Counted from the first letter of the stretch, positions 25,027 to 34,687 are shown. The stretch: DNA of 64,000 nt from Lacrimispora xylanisolvens (GCF_002934545.1 NZ_PTJA01000006.1:248001-312000); one strand, 5' to 3'. Notes: a model not told the origin generated them from the sequence alone. Program-made: numbers and translations.

Positions 25027-26847
25027 TCACCTCCTGTCCGAATGCTGTTTTTGCTCCATTGGTTCTAAATTGATAGCAGGATTCGGATTTTGTACTATTC
25101 CTCCCGAAGTTGATACCCTATCTACTCTTTCTTCCGGCTCTGGTTCAAAAGCTGCATTTCGACGGATGATTTCTTCCTCCACTTTACGGCGGTCGACATA
25201 CTCCACCTTTCTTGCGGACTGCTCTGCAATTTCATATGGCTTGCCAAAGGTAATACCCCATTCTAAGAACAGCTTAAGGCAGGTACGCATGGGATAGGCT
25301 CCTGTCTTGGTTACAATGAACCTTCCCTTTGGCATGGATTTCAGCTCATCCGGTGTCATCAATGGACGCTCAATCATCTGTAAGGACTGACTAGGGTCAT
25401 TCTTTCCCCTGCTGACAGAACCGCTCATAACAGTCTGACTGCCGAGGGCCTTTGACAAAATCTGTGCCGATTCACTGTTAGGAGCAAAACCGCCGAACAC
25501 TGCATCCTGGCAATTATCGGTTATAATAGCAGCACCTTCCTTGCCATAGTTTTTCTCCAGCTGTGCAAAGCTCTGGATTATGGCAACAATGGATACCCGC
25601 CGGGAGCGGCTGGCCGAGAACATCATCTCTGCCGATTCAATTTTAGGGATGGTTCCAATTTCATCTAAAAACATCATGACGCGGTTTGGCAGCTTACCGC
25701 CATACTCATCGGCTACAGAAAGAATTTCCCGGTAAAGCTGCTGAACAATTAGACTGATTATAAAATATTTAGTGGAATCTTCTTCCGGCATGACGAGAAA
25801 AATGGCACTTTTCTCGGTGCAAAACCGTTCAGCATCTATGGCAGTGTCAAAGCATAAAATCTGTTCCAGCTCTGAATCTAAAAAGGCATTGAGCCGTGAC
25901 AGTGCTGTGGATAAAACGCTCTGCATGGCCTGCTCTGCAGAGTTGAGTGCCGCGCCTGCAAACCACTTGGTTTTATGATCATCAGGCAAATGCGCCATCA
26001 GAAGCTGAAACAACGTCCGACCTTTGACGCCGCTGGGCGCCAGTAAATCCTGAATAAGCTTAAACACGGATACGATATGCCGCTCCCCTGGCTCACAAAA
26101 TTCGGCAATCAGCAAAATGACTGAGGTCAGAAGCCCTTCTGCTGCATCATAGAAGAAGGCATTTTGCCCTGCTGCAGCACTGTCGAAGCCTCCAGAATTA
26201 ATGATGGTCTTGGCCGTAATCTTAGCGTACTTCTCTGCTCTTGCCTTGTACGTTATGCTTTCCGGGTGAGCAAGGTACAAATCCATATATCGGTTGACCA
26301 GATGAAGCAGGTTATTGCCATCCGAACGGGTAGGATTTCGCAGGTCAATGACTGACACATGATAGCCGTAATAATCCTTGGCAATCCCTGCATAGTTTCG
26401 ATAAAGGTCCCCCTTTGTGTCGGTAGTGATAAAGCTCATGCCAGAAGCACAGGCATATTCCAGATTTGGATAGAGAAAGTTGGCTGTTTTGCCGACACCC
26501 GCCGCACCAATCATCAGACAGTGGATATCATCGTCATCTACCAGAGCATAGCCGTGATGCGTTGATTTATCAAAGAGTGATGCTTTTCTCCAGCCTACAA
26601 TCAACCCTTGTGCTTTGGGCAGGTTGTTTCCCTGACGCCATTTTTCCGGCTCATATCGAATCGGGGTATAGACCGTCCGAATTTCCTTTTTAGTTGCCCA
26701 ACGGGCCGTACCATGTTGACCATCACCTACAGTTTTAGATTTTATACCATTTAGGCTGTAATAATGGACAAGCAGTGATAATGAAGCAAGTATACTAAAC
26801 ATTGTCGTGCCTACGACAATCAAGGTTACTATTTGTGGCACCTGCAT
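25027..26847 (-). CDS. VirD4/TraG-type coupling protein
   Basis: A 606-residue T4SS coupling ATPase. One membrane helix lies at residues 5-30. Walker A is GAAGVGKT at 114-121 and Walker B is VMMFLDEIGTIPKI. The family segments TARWATKKE, FITTDTKGDLYRNY and SRSRRVSIVAIIQSFAQLEK are present. It docks the relaxase-DNA complex to the secretion channel. The C-terminal 60 residues are hydrophilic. It lies 87 bp after the DUF3991 gene. Confidence 0.92.
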   Translation of the reverse strand: MQVPQIVTLIVVGTTMFSILASLSLLVHYYSLNGIKSKTVGDGQHGTARWATKKEIRTVYTPIRYEPEKWRQGNNLPKAQGLIVGWRKASLFDKSTHHGYALVDDDDIHCLMIGAAGVGKTANFLYPNLEYACASGMSFITTDTKGDLYRNYAGIAKDYYGYHVSVIDLRNPTRSDGNNLLHLVNRYMDLYLAHPESITYKARAEKYAKITAKTIINSGGFDSAAAGQNAFFYDAAEGLLTSVILLIAEFCEPGERHIVSVFKLIQDLLAPSGVKGRTLFQLLMAHLPDDHKTKWFAGAALNSAEQAMQSVLSTALSRLNAFLDSELEQILCFDTAIDAERFCTEKSAIFLVMPEEDSTKYFIISLIVQQLYREILSVADEYGGKLPNRVMMFLDEIGTIPKIESAEMMFSASRSRRVSIVAIIQSFAQLEKNYGKEGAAIITDNCQDAVFGGFAPNSESAQILSKALGSQTVMSGSVSRGKNDPSQSLQMIERPLMTPDELKSMPKGRFIVTKTGAYPMRTCLKLFLEWGITFGKPYEIAEQSARKVEYVDRRKVEEEIIRRNAAFEPEPEERVDRVSTSGGIVQNPNPAINLEPMEQKQHSDRR

Positions 26848-26933
26848 CGGTTGCCCTCCGTTTCATTGTAAAAGAAAACCGCCAAGGAAAGTTTCAACTT
26901 CTTGACGGTTTCTGTGTCTTAGGTGATTCCTAA

Positions 26934-28367
26934 TCACATGCTTAATCTCATATTCGCCTCTTTCTCCTGTTTTTGTTGTAACGCTTGAAACTCCAGTTTT
27001 ATGAACATTTCAGTTCTGATACAGTTTAATGCCAAACGTAAGTATACTCCACCAAGCTGTTTCTGGTCAGTCTCCGTGCGGATACCAGAAGTATCAATCA
27101 TTTGGTTAAGCTCAGTCATATCGCCACGAATATCCTCCAGCCTGGAACGAAGCCCTCCCCTGTCTTTATGAACGCTATAATTCGTTTGAAGTTTCTTCAT
27201 AAGTTTATCCGTAGTCACCGGATGCTCCATCTGACGGCACAGTTCCTTTGTTAACAACAGGGAACACGCCGCCATATATTCTATACATTCTCTTACGGAC
27301 TCTTTATTTTCCGGCATAATCTTTCCGCTACTTACCATTGGTTTCAAAGCTTGATAAGTATCCTTTAACAGATATCTGATATTCCGGCTGAGACTGATTT
27401 TTTCGCATAACACAAGCAATTTCTCACATACTTGCGGAAAAAGTATAATCTTTGGGTGTTCCTCTGAGGAAATTGGAGGCATCCCGTTTTTTGCTTTTAG
27501 GTCCTCATTCCAGTCCTTGTTGATTGACTGAAGTACGGTTACATCTATATAATCATTTTCGGAAAGAATATCCTTCAATCGTGCATTTGCTTCGATCCCA
27601 GCTGCGTCATGATCCAGACAAAGGAATACTTTTCTAAGCTGCGTGTTCTGCCGAAGCTGTTGGAGCAGCGCATGCTCTGAAACTCCATCCAGGGCAACAT
27701 AGCTGTGTTCCTGCCAGTCTCTTGGATACAGGGTGATAAAAGACAGCATATCTACCGGTGCTTCAAAAACATAGATTCGGTCACTGTTTCCGCTCCAATG
27801 AAAACTGAATTTTGGATCACTTCCTTCTACATTGCCCTTATAAGAATCTCCTTTTGTATAGGTACCGCGCTTATGAGCATGACGGGGTATACTATTTTCG
27901 TCCATACCTACGAACACTGCATTATGATACTGGCTGTCCTCATAAATGAGCTTTTCATGGGCAAAAAATGATATTATCTCCCGATCTATAAACCGCTGCT
28001 TGATGAGATATGCAAACACCCGTCGCATGTCGTAGTTTTCCTCTGGCAGTGCAAAAACCTTGCGTGGAGACGGGGCGCTTTTCTCTGTTTGGTTCCACTC
28101 CACGCCGGATTCCCCGCCCAGTAGGAAACATACCGCCTCCGGAAAGCTCATATCATAGAACTGCTGTACAAAATCAATGGCACAGCCACCTTCTTTGCGG
28201 GAATGGCGGAACCATTCGTTGCCCCGGACGGTTACACTGTCATACCGTTTCCAGCGCCATTCCCGTCCTGAACGAACCAGCTGTTCTCCCTGGCGCTGGA
28301 GGAAGTCCACCAGATCCACTGTATTAGCCTGATGTTTTTGTTCATCGGTAAAATATACATATGCCAT
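26934..28367 (-). CDS. DUF3991/TOPRIM primase-like protein
   Basis: A 477-residue protein starting at ATG 28367 (MAYVYFTDEQKHQANTVDL). The N-terminal part (EWRWKRYDSVTVRGNEWF and GGCAIDFVQQFYDMSFPEAV) is a CHC2/DUF3991-like zinc-less primase domain; the middle (VFEAPVDMLSF and VFLCLDHDAAGIEANARL) is a TOPRIM fold with E and DxD motifs. The C-terminal 150 residues are helical. In conjugative elements it is thought to prime complementary-strand synthesis after transfer. Located between relaxase and coupling-protein genes. Confidence 0.85.
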   Translation of the reverse strand: MAYVYFTDEQKHQANTVDLVDFLQRQGEQLVRSGREWRWKRYDSVTVRGNEWFRHSRKEGGCAIDFVQQFYDMSFPEAVCFLLGGESGVEWNQTEKSAPSPRKVFALPEENYDMRRVFAYLIKQRFIDREIISFFAHEKLIYEDSQYHNAVFVGMDENSIPRHAHKRGTYTKGDSYKGNVEGSDPKFSFHWSGNSDRIYVFEAPVDMLSFITLYPRDWQEHSYVALDGVSEHALLQQLRQNTQLRKVFLCLDHDAAGIEANARLKDILSENDYIDVTVLQSINKDWNEDLKAKNGMPPISSEEHPKIILFPQVCEKLLVLCEKISLSRNIRYLLKDTYQALKPMVSSGKIMPENKESVRECIEYMAACSLLLTKELCRQMEHPVTTDKLMKKLQTNYSVHKDRGGLRSRLEDIRGDMTELNQMIDTSGIRTETDQKQLGGVYLRLALNCIRTEMFIKLEFQALQQKQEKEANMRLSM

Positions 28368-28384
28368 CTGAAACACCCCCCTTA

Positions 28385-28528
28385 TCAACGTTTACGTTTT
28401 CCACAGCGCATATGCCCATGCCGAGTGCAGAAAAAGGCCACCCGCTGATGCATGGACGACCTTTGACATAATTGAACGGTTTGTATAGGCGGCAGTTTCT
28501 TTTTCTGTCTCTGTAATTGCTTCCCCAT
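28385..28528 (-). CDS. 47-residue very basic protein
   Basis: ATG 28528 lies a few nucleotides after AGGAGG. The product is Arg/Lys/Gln-rich (MGKQLQRQKKKLPPIQTV) with Cys and His at CQRSSMHQ, FFCTRHGHMRCG. It may bind nucleic acid or zinc. It sits between the relaxase stop and the DUF3991 gene. Coding status is plausible but not certain. Confidence 0.5.
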   Translation of the reverse strand: MGKQLQRQKKKLPPIQTVQLCQRSSMHQRVAFFCTRHGHMRCGKRKR

Positions 28529-28550
28529 GGAATACCATACCTCCTTTTTT

Positions 28551-31292
28551 TTAGTAAATAGTGAGCTTTTGTTCATGATCATTCGGAGCGTGCCCCTGGG
28601 CAATCTTTTTTTCTCTCAGCTTTCTGCGCAGCTTACTTTCCGTTTGAATACCCGGACTACCAGAGAGTCTTTTGACTTCCTCCTGAAATATCCGACTGAT
28701 ATGATGCAGTAACCTTGTTGTTGCCAAAAACATAGAGGGATTACGGATGGAGTCCAAGTTGTCCAGGAAAAACTGCGCATAAATATTACCTTGTTCTGCT
28801 GAGAGAGTGAGCCATCGCACAGCAGCTTCCCTGTCGCGGGGAACCTCCTGTCCCAGCAGATACATTTTACCAAGCTGGTATTGGGCGTATTGATTTTCCT
28901 GTTCAGCAGATTTTGTCAGCCATTTTACAGCAGCAGCCATATCTTTTGAGATTCCTTCTTCCTTCAGATACAACGTTCCCAGGGCATACGCTGCATAGGA
29001 GTTATCCTGCTCTGCAGAGAGGGTAAATAAATCTACTGCCCTTTGTATGTTCTTTTCCATATAATTTCCGTCCCGATAGAGCTTTCCAAGAGCATACTGT
29101 GCAAGAGCATTGCCGTTGTCAGACGCTTTTGTCAGCCATCGAAGAGCTTTCTCTACGTTAAATTTACCGCAGTGCACATCCAGATAAATTTTTCCCAGCA
29201 TATATTGTGCATTGGCATTCCCCAGCCGAGCGGATTTTTCCAAATAGTAGATTGCCTTGTCTATGTCCTTTTGCGTTCCGGTTCCGGTGTAGAGCATCTG
29301 ACCAAGGCGGTACTGAAGCTTATCATCACGGCTTTGTCGTTCCATCTGCTGAAAGCCATGGAAAGCAGCCTTAAAATGCAGCTGCGCTTCCTCAGTATTC
29401 CTTGCTGTTCCAATTCCGTCCCGATACATCTTTGCCATCTCATAGTCTGCATAGGGCATACCCTGTTTAGCAGAACTTTGGTACAGTTGAAACGCGGTAT
29501 TTAAATTATGTTCTACACCCCTTCCCCTATAATAGAGAACTCCCAAAGAATATTGAGCGTATTTATGGTTCTTGGAGGCTGCTTCCTTAAACCAGTTTGC
29601 CGCTTCCACATAGTCCTGTTCCGTTCCAAGCCCTGCTGCATACAGTTTGCCAATGCGGTACTCTACATACCGATGTTCCTTTTTGGCTTCAATCGCCCGA
29701 AAAGCAGCAAGCGCTTTGGAGTACCAGACAAAAGCAGCATCTGTATTCATTTCCACACCTAGCCCGTCAGTAAACATCCGCCCCAAATCATGCATGGCAA
29801 AGGCATTTCCGTCCTCTGCTTCTAGCAAAAATAAGGGCAGAGCCTGTTCAAAGTCCGGCTCTGCGATATCCGTACCATAAAGATAGGTAAGGGCCTGTTT
29901 ATAGCGGTTGTTCCATGCAATGTGTGGCTTTTGGGGCACTATACTTAAGGCAGATACTGGAGATATGTTATTAGAATGTTCAGTCAATGATGATTCAGAG
30001 TTATGTCCAGCTCCGGTTTCAAGCTCAAATACTTTTATTTCCCCTTCTTCATCTGTATTAAGAAAAACAGAACCGGCTTCTTCAATTGATTCTATATGAT
30101 TCATGATTGTTGCTTCCTCTATAATGCTTTCTTCCTCTGGAAGCGATTCGGCATATTCATCTCCTGCAAAAACAACCTCCTGATTGCACAACCTGACCGC
30201 CTCCGAAATTATTATATTTTTTATCTGCTTGAATTCCTTCTGCTGGGAAAGCGGCACCGGCACGGGAAGGTCATCCTTGTAAGTACGTAGCACCTCGTTT
30301 CGCAGCTCCTGCCATTGGACATAAGCTGCCGATACACGTCCATCCTTCGCCAGCTCGTCAACAATCTGGTTTACCAGTTTCTTGACCGGTGCTTTTAAAT
30401 AACCAAATTGCTTTTTGCCGGTGGTTCGCCGGAGCCGTTCCGCAAGCTGAGTCAACATATTTTCCAAAACTGGATTATCACAATTTCCCGCCTGCATCTG
30501 CCTCAAAAGATCCTGGAGGGTATCCCGGCTCTGCGCTGTCAGCGTTTTTCTTCGCTCCGTCTGCTCGGTATAGATTTGGAGCAGATCCTGCTGAAAGATT
30601 TCCCTTGTCAGACTGCTTCGCATGGCTTCAATGGCGGGCTTGGTTACAAAGCCCTCACGTGGATCGACCGAATACACGATCATGTGGCAGTGAGGGTGAT
30701 GTTCTTCATCGTGATAGGCAGCGTACCAGCGCAAATTCTCTGGTACAATCTTTATCTGTTGGGCAAAGACATTCCTTTGCTTACGTAGCAGAGCCATCCA
30801 CGCAGCAGCATTGTCGTATCCCAGCCGGGCAGCATCCTCCCTCCGCAGGGAAATAATAGGTGTCCAGATGTTTCCGGCGTGCACTGCCACCTCCTGTGCT
30901 GTCTGCGAAAGCACCAGCGGAACATCTTCATCGGAGAATAGCCCATGACTGTCCAGTTGTTCGGCACGGGGACGGGTAGCAATATAGTTAACATACACCT
31001 CTTGATGTGCCAACTGGTCAATGTTTTGATCCAATGCAGCAGAGATAAATTCTGAGGCATTTTCCATGGTAGGCTTCACTAAATAGTCCTCATACTCGAA
31101 CAGCCCTGTGGAATCTGGAAACTGCTCCAGAATATCTGACATAAGAAACTTCTGCTTATCCGTGGCAGGACGGTTTCGCATCCGCTCTGGAAGTCGCTCT
31201 ACGCCCTCCCGCGTGGCAATGTAGGTTACCAGATTTTCTGCATGAGCCGCCGTGTTTTTTAGATAGCGGCATTTAAAGATAATTCGGGGCAT
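28551..31292 (-). CDS. MobP3-type relaxase with Sel1 repeats
   Basis: A 913-residue relaxase. The N-terminus PRIIFKCRYLKN and VTYIATREGVERLP is MobP3-like, with Tyr24 as a candidate nicking residue. The metal-binding HHPHCH is at 198-203. Residues about 250-450 are helical. The C-terminal half, about 460-870, holds roughly a dozen Sel1/TPR-like repeats of the type AxYxLGxLYxxGxGVExDxxxAxxW. The relaxase should nick oriT and pilot the strand. The Sel1 repeats form a protein-interaction solenoid unusual in length for a relaxase. It lies 2 bp after the RHH gene. Confidence 0.88.
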   Translation of the reverse strand: MPRIIFKCRYLKNTAAHAENLVTYIATREGVERLPERMRNRPATDKQKFLMSDILEQFPDSTGLFEYEDYLVKPTMENASEFISAALDQNIDQLAHQEVYVNYIATRPRAEQLDSHGLFSDEDVPLVLSQTAQEVAVHAGNIWTPIISLRREDAARLGYDNAAAWMALLRKQRNVFAQQIKIVPENLRWYAAYHDEEHHPHCHMIVYSVDPREGFVTKPAIEAMRSSLTREIFQQDLLQIYTEQTERRKTLTAQSRDTLQDLLRQMQAGNCDNPVLENMLTQLAERLRRTTGKKQFGYLKAPVKKLVNQIVDELAKDGRVSAAYVQWQELRNEVLRTYKDDLPVPVPLSQQKEFKQIKNIIISEAVRLCNQEVVFAGDEYAESLPEEESIIEEATIMNHIESIEEAGSVFLNTDEEGEIKVFELETGAGHNSESSLTEHSNNISPVSALSIVPQKPHIAWNNRYKQALTYLYGTDIAEPDFEQALPLFLLEAEDGNAFAMHDLGRMFTDGLGVEMNTDAAFVWYSKALAAFRAIEAKKEHRYVEYRIGKLYAAGLGTEQDYVEAANWFKEAASKNHKYAQYSLGVLYYRGRGVEHNLNTAFQLYQSSAKQGMPYADYEMAKMYRDGIGTARNTEEAQLHFKAAFHGFQQMERQSRDDKLQYRLGQMLYTGTGTQKDIDKAIYYLEKSARLGNANAQYMLGKIYLDVHCGKFNVEKALRWLTKASDNGNALAQYALGKLYRDGNYMEKNIQRAVDLFTLSAEQDNSYAAYALGTLYLKEEGISKDMAAAVKWLTKSAEQENQYAQYQLGKMYLLGQEVPRDREAAVRWLTLSAEQGNIYAQFFLDNLDSIRNPSMFLATTRLLHHISRIFQEEVKRLSGSPGIQTESKLRRKLREKKIAQGHAPNDHEQKLTIY

Positions 31293-31294
31293 GG

Positions 31295-31717
31295 TCAGTC
31301 ACGCCTTTCTCTCTTCTGGAAGCTGGCTACATTCTCAAAGGTCACGGAACCCACTGATCGCTTTACATCCTCTACACATTTCCCCCTGAGCTTACGCAGG
31401 GTATTTTCGTCTACATCTGCAGTGGTGGAGAGGATATTCATCATCATTGACATCTCAACTGCCAGCTTGAATATCAGTCGGGACATACGGCTCTCCAGAC
31501 CATCCACCATTCCGGTCATGGCTGTGGTGATAGCGGCTGGAAGAAAACGCATCCCTTCTTCTGCGGAAATGTAGCCGCAGTAAAATTTAATTGCCTTTTC
31601 GATGAACTCACTTTGACTCTGGCAATTGTCACGCTGGTACCAGTCTGCCACTAGCTGTCTGGTTTCCGGATACATCCACAGAGGGAACTTCTTTTTGTTT
31701 TTTGCTTCTTCTGACAT
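31295..31717 (-). CDS. Relaxosome accessory protein (RHH-like)
   Basis: A 140-residue protein immediately upstream of the relaxase. The start MSEEAKNKKKFPLWMYPETR then SQSEFIEKAIKFYCGYIS is a ribbon-helix-helix pattern of MobC-like oriT-binding proteins; the rest is helical (RMSRLIFKLAVEMSMMMN). GGAGG precedes ATG 31717. It probably binds oriT in the hairpin-rich gap beside it. Confidence 0.75.
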   Translation of the reverse strand: MSEEAKNKKKFPLWMYPETRQLVADWYQRDNCQSQSEFIEKAIKFYCGYISAEEGMRFLPAAITTAMTGMVDGLESRMSRLIFKLAVEMSMMMNILSTTADVDENTLRKLRGKCVEDVKRSVGSVTFENVASFQKRERRD

Positions 31718-31739
31718 GGTAAACCTCCGTTTCTATCAA

Positions 31740-32157
31740 AAAAGGGCTACAACACCGGTCACAACCCCTATAAAAAGCCTTTGTTTTACGCATTTACCGC
31801 TATTGTGGCATTCGCACAACCCCGAAGGCAACCCCAAGGGCATTTTTACGACCCCGGTAAGAAACCGTTTTTCTCCCCGCATTGCGGGGAGATGTGAGCG
31901 GGAGCGGGGCGTCCTTGACCCCGCTCCTTTAACCCGCATCATTTTCGCCCCCATGGTTCACCCCAGTTTTGGCGGTTCTTACCACTGCCAGTATTTTGGT
32001 GTTAACGGGAGCAACGGGGGCTTTTACTGTCTTATGGCGCAGCACTCCGCTCCTGATAGATAAAGGCGTCACAGGGGCATACAGGCGGCAACAGGGGGGC
32101 CTCTTTCCTCCATGTTGTTACATGCTTTACTCAGTGGGTAAAATATTATTTATACCA
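31740..32157. other. Hairpin-rich gap, candidate oriT
   Basis: About 420 bp without a gene, GC-rich in its middle. Two strong inverted repeats lie side by side: TCTCCCCGC/GCGGGGAGA at 31872-31892 and GGAGCGGGG/CCCCGCTCC at 31901-31927. Position directly upstream of the accessory and relaxase genes is where an origin of transfer is expected. The nick site cannot be identified by eye. Confidence 0.5.
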
Positions 32158-33099
32158 TTACATCTCCAGATGCATACCCTGCTGCATTTCTCCGTCAGAT
32201 ACCATTGATATACTTCCTGTTTCCGCATCATACCGATAAACTTCATTAGAAAGACGTTCTTCCTCATCAACCTGGCTTTGATTAATATCACATACAATAT
32301 CCTTTAAATCCTCAATTCCTCTTTCCTTTTCTTCACGAATCAAAACTAACTCATGGATCGATGAGGGAAGAATCAGATAGTTTCCACCAAGCTCCTTTGA
32401 GACTGATTCCAATACATCCGGGCAGAACATATAAGACGCTCCCTGCCACTTTTTGCTATTACTCAATACAAACAAAAAGCTGTTTTCCATGCTGAGTTGA
32501 CTCTCTTCTATGGGACATCCCATCATATCCGCAATTACATAGTCCATACTATGGAACTCATATGGCATAAGCTGCTTCATACTCTTTTCAGCCTGTTCAT
32601 GCAGCATCTCTGCATCAATATTCCACAACTTTAAATGATCATTATTGACTAGGAGCGTACCAAAAACGCCTCCATCCTCTTCAATTAAATAGCGGTATAC
32701 AACAGCCAGATCCTCTACTATCTGATGGGGGACAGAGGACAGCAGTTCCCGATTCTTATCAGCATTTATCGCACACATAAACAGGCTGTCTTTCAAATTT
32801 TCGTAGTCAAACTTATGTATACCAAACTTCGGTGCTGCTTCCACTGACTCCAGGTATTGTTCCGCAAGCTTCTTTAGGATTTCCTCCATACTGACACCCC
32901 TGCTGTAAGATTGGTAGGCATTATCTAAGTATATCTGCGGAGTAAGATCACTTCCGGGTATCCGTATACTCATTCCATATAACTGAATGCCATTATTTTT
33001 TAGCTGCTGACGAACCGATACCTCTTCATTTTTCCATTCCTCAGGCAGATATTCCTTGATATGCCGTTCTACTTCTTCTATAAAGTCTTTAAATTCCAT
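32158..33099 (-). CDS. DUF5688 family protein
   Basis: A 313-residue acidic protein: MEFKDFIEEVERHIKEYLPEE, then IYLDNAYQSYSRGVSMEEIL and later FLFVLSNSKKWQGASYMF and GNYLILPSSIHELVLI. This matches the DUF5688 family common in Clostridia ICEs, whose role is unknown. The C-terminus ends QQGMHLEM, one of several Met-rich tails in this element. It lies on the far side of the putative oriT from the relaxase. Confidence 0.8.
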   Translation of the reverse strand: MEFKDFIEEVERHIKEYLPEEWKNEEVSVRQQLKNNGIQLYGMSIRIPGSDLTPQIYLDNAYQSYSRGVSMEEILKKLAEQYLESVEAAPKFGIHKFDYENLKDSLFMCAINADKNRELLSSVPHQIVEDLAVVYRYLIEEDGGVFGTLLVNNDHLKLWNIDAEMLHEQAEKSMKQLMPYEFHSMDYVIADMMGCPIEESQLSMENSFLFVLSNSKKWQGASYMFCPDVLESVSKELGGNYLILPSSIHELVLIREEKERGIEDLKDIVCDINQSQVDEEERLSNEVYRYDAETGSISMVSDGEMQQGMHLEM

Positions 33100-33192
33100 T
33101 GTACAAATCCTCCTGTTCTTTGTGGTTTTTACTTTTCACAGCTTTGACGGTTTTGACCACTTTCAATATTTTAGGGATTAAAGCATAAATTC

Positions 33193-33366
33193 CTATATGT
33201 TGCCTGCTGATTCAATACGTTCCTGAACCTCTGCTGGAACATTCTTTTCATAGAGAGCCTGAAGCACAGCCTCCAGATCTGCATTTAGTTCTGCGACATT
33301 TTGAAACTGCCGGAGAGCTTCCAGTTTCTCCATTTCGTAATATATTAGGATTAGAGTTGTTTTCAT
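33193..33366 (-). CDS. 57-residue DUF6103-like protein
   Basis: The second of two adjacent ATGs (33366) is preferred for its 6-nt spacing from GGAGG. The product (MKTTLILIYYEMEKLEALRQF and ALYEKNVPAEVQERIES) is a short paralogue of the 34688-35047 protein, sharing KLEALRxF and YEKxVPAxVxExxES. Function unknown; conserved in Tn1549-like elements. Confidence 0.65.
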   Translation of the reverse strand: MKTTLILIYYEMEKLEALRQFQNVAELNADLEAVLQALYEKNVPAEVQERIESAGNI

Positions 33367-33386
33367 CATTAACCTCCATTTAAGTA

Positions 33387-33454
33387 AGCCAAGTTGGTGC
33401 ATTCATCATAAACATCTTAAGCAACTGACTATGAATTTGAGCCAAGTTGGTGCA
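33387..33454. repeat. 15-bp direct repeat upstream of small gene
   Basis: AGCCAAGTTGGTGCA occurs at 33387-33401 and again at 33440-33454, 53 bp apart (five helical turns). The position in the leader of the 57-residue gene suggests a regulator binding pair. Confidence 0.7.
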
Positions 33455-33483
33455 ATCTTTCTTCTGGGTTAAACATCAGTGTG

Positions 33484-33768
33484 CTAGAAATCCTCAAGTG
33501 CATGTATCAGACTGTCGGGAATATCCTCCAGCTGTGCTGCCACAGCCCGCTCCGCTTGTGGTGGAGTAACTCTCAATGAGAGCTGATTTATTTCCTCTCG
33601 AACAGCCTGCCGCACAATTTGTTCAATATGACTGTTTTGTTTAGCGGATAGAATACTGGACACCACAAATTCGGTTCGGTGACGGCTGGCCTGCTGCGTG
33701 AACAGCCGCTCTGCTTCCTGGTGTCTGGGATCGTCCATATCAAAAGACAGATAGTATCGTTTTCGCAT
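33484..33768 (-). CDS. StbB-like partner of ParM
   Basis: A 94-residue protein with ATG 33768, 4 bp after the ParM stop. It begins MRKRYYLSFDMDDPRHQEAE and has a charged helical remainder (REEINQLSLRV, ERAVAAQLEDIP). Size and coupling to an actin-like ATPase gene match the small DNA-binding adaptor of ParM/StbA partition systems. The DNA site it would bind is not identified. Confidence 0.7.
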   Translation of the reverse strand: MRKRYYLSFDMDDPRHQEAERLFTQQASRHRTEFVVSSILSAKQNSHIEQIVRQAVREEINQLSLRVTPPQAERAVAAQLEDIPDSLIHALEDF

Positions 33769-33772
33769 AGTC

Positions 33773-34651
33773 TTATCCCAGCAGGAGCTTGTACCCGTCC
33801 GCATTGGCAAACCGGTTCAGCACAGCAACAATATTAATCTCATTCCCTCGCAGCCGGGATTCCAGCAGCTCCGCTCCGCCGCCTGCAAACACAGTAGGGA
33901 GCCTTAAATCCAAGCCTCGTTCCCGCAGAGCGTTCAGCAGTTCCTTGCAGTAGGCAGACACTTCATACTCCACTGTCTCTTCAATTTTCTTACGACCAGT
34001 GTGTTGAATTTTCCCTCGGATTGCGTCAGTGATCAAAGCATCCGAAAGCAGAATGCCACATTTCTGCAGAGCGTCCTGAATGCGGCTATAGAGGATGATC
34101 GTTCCCAAACGCAGACTAACACAGCTTGCACGCTCCAGCTTGAAATTATGGACTGTGAGAACATCCACCGTATAACCGCCGATGTCAACGAGGGTAATGC
34201 TTCTGTATTCCTGCAAACGAGGATAATACCGGCACAGTGCCGCATGTCCCTGGGCGAACACTTTACAGTCAGAAATACGACATCGGTATGCTGTACCTTC
34301 GAACTCAAAGGACACATTTTGTAGAAAATACCGCCGAAACGCTTCCTTTTGTGTACCGTAGCTGTCGATGGGAAGCCCCACACCAAGCATAATATCTGCA
34401 TCAGTTACACCAACACGTTTCATAGCTTCGGCAATAGCCGGCAGGGTGAGAATAAAAGTGTCCTGCTCCATTGTCTTATCCTGCTGAAAGCGCAGTCGTC
34501 GCTCTCCGATGGCGTAATAGCTGCCTTCATAGAACAGCTGAAGCTCCGGTGTTAAAAACTCCCGGTCACTTACAGTAAAACCGGAGGCATAAAGCATACC
34601 GTCCGAGGATTTTGTATTGTAGTTTCCATTGTCTATTCCAAGCTTGATCAT
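33773..34651 (-). CDS. ParM/StbA-type actin-like ATPase
   Basis: A 292-residue actin-like protein: MIKLGIDNGNYNTKSSDG is phosphate loop 1, LVDIGGYTVDVLTV phosphate loop 2, and VFAGGGAELLES the adenosine motif. ParM filaments push plasmid copies apart; ICE homologues are thought to stabilise the excised circular form. It is followed by the StbB-like gene. The start ATG has AGGAGG upstream. Confidence 0.85.
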   Translation of the reverse strand: MIKLGIDNGNYNTKSSDGMLYASGFTVSDREFLTPELQLFYEGSYYAIGERRLRFQQDKTMEQDTFILTLPAIAEAMKRVGVTDADIMLGVGLPIDSYGTQKEAFRRYFLQNVSFEFEGTAYRCRISDCKVFAQGHAALCRYYPRLQEYRSITLVDIGGYTVDVLTVHNFKLERASCVSLRLGTIILYSRIQDALQKCGILLSDALITDAIRGKIQHTGRKKIEETVEYEVSAYCKELLNALRERGLDLRLPTVFAGGGAELLESRLRGNEINIVAVLNRFANADGYKLLLG

Positions 34652-34687
34652 GGCAGGAACCTCCTTTTTCTTTTTCTGCGGTTATGG

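Noticed and set aside
30389-30856. Rightward 155- and 126-residue frames inside the relaxase gene
   Set aside because: Both lie antisense to the conserved relaxase N-terminal half and resemble no family.
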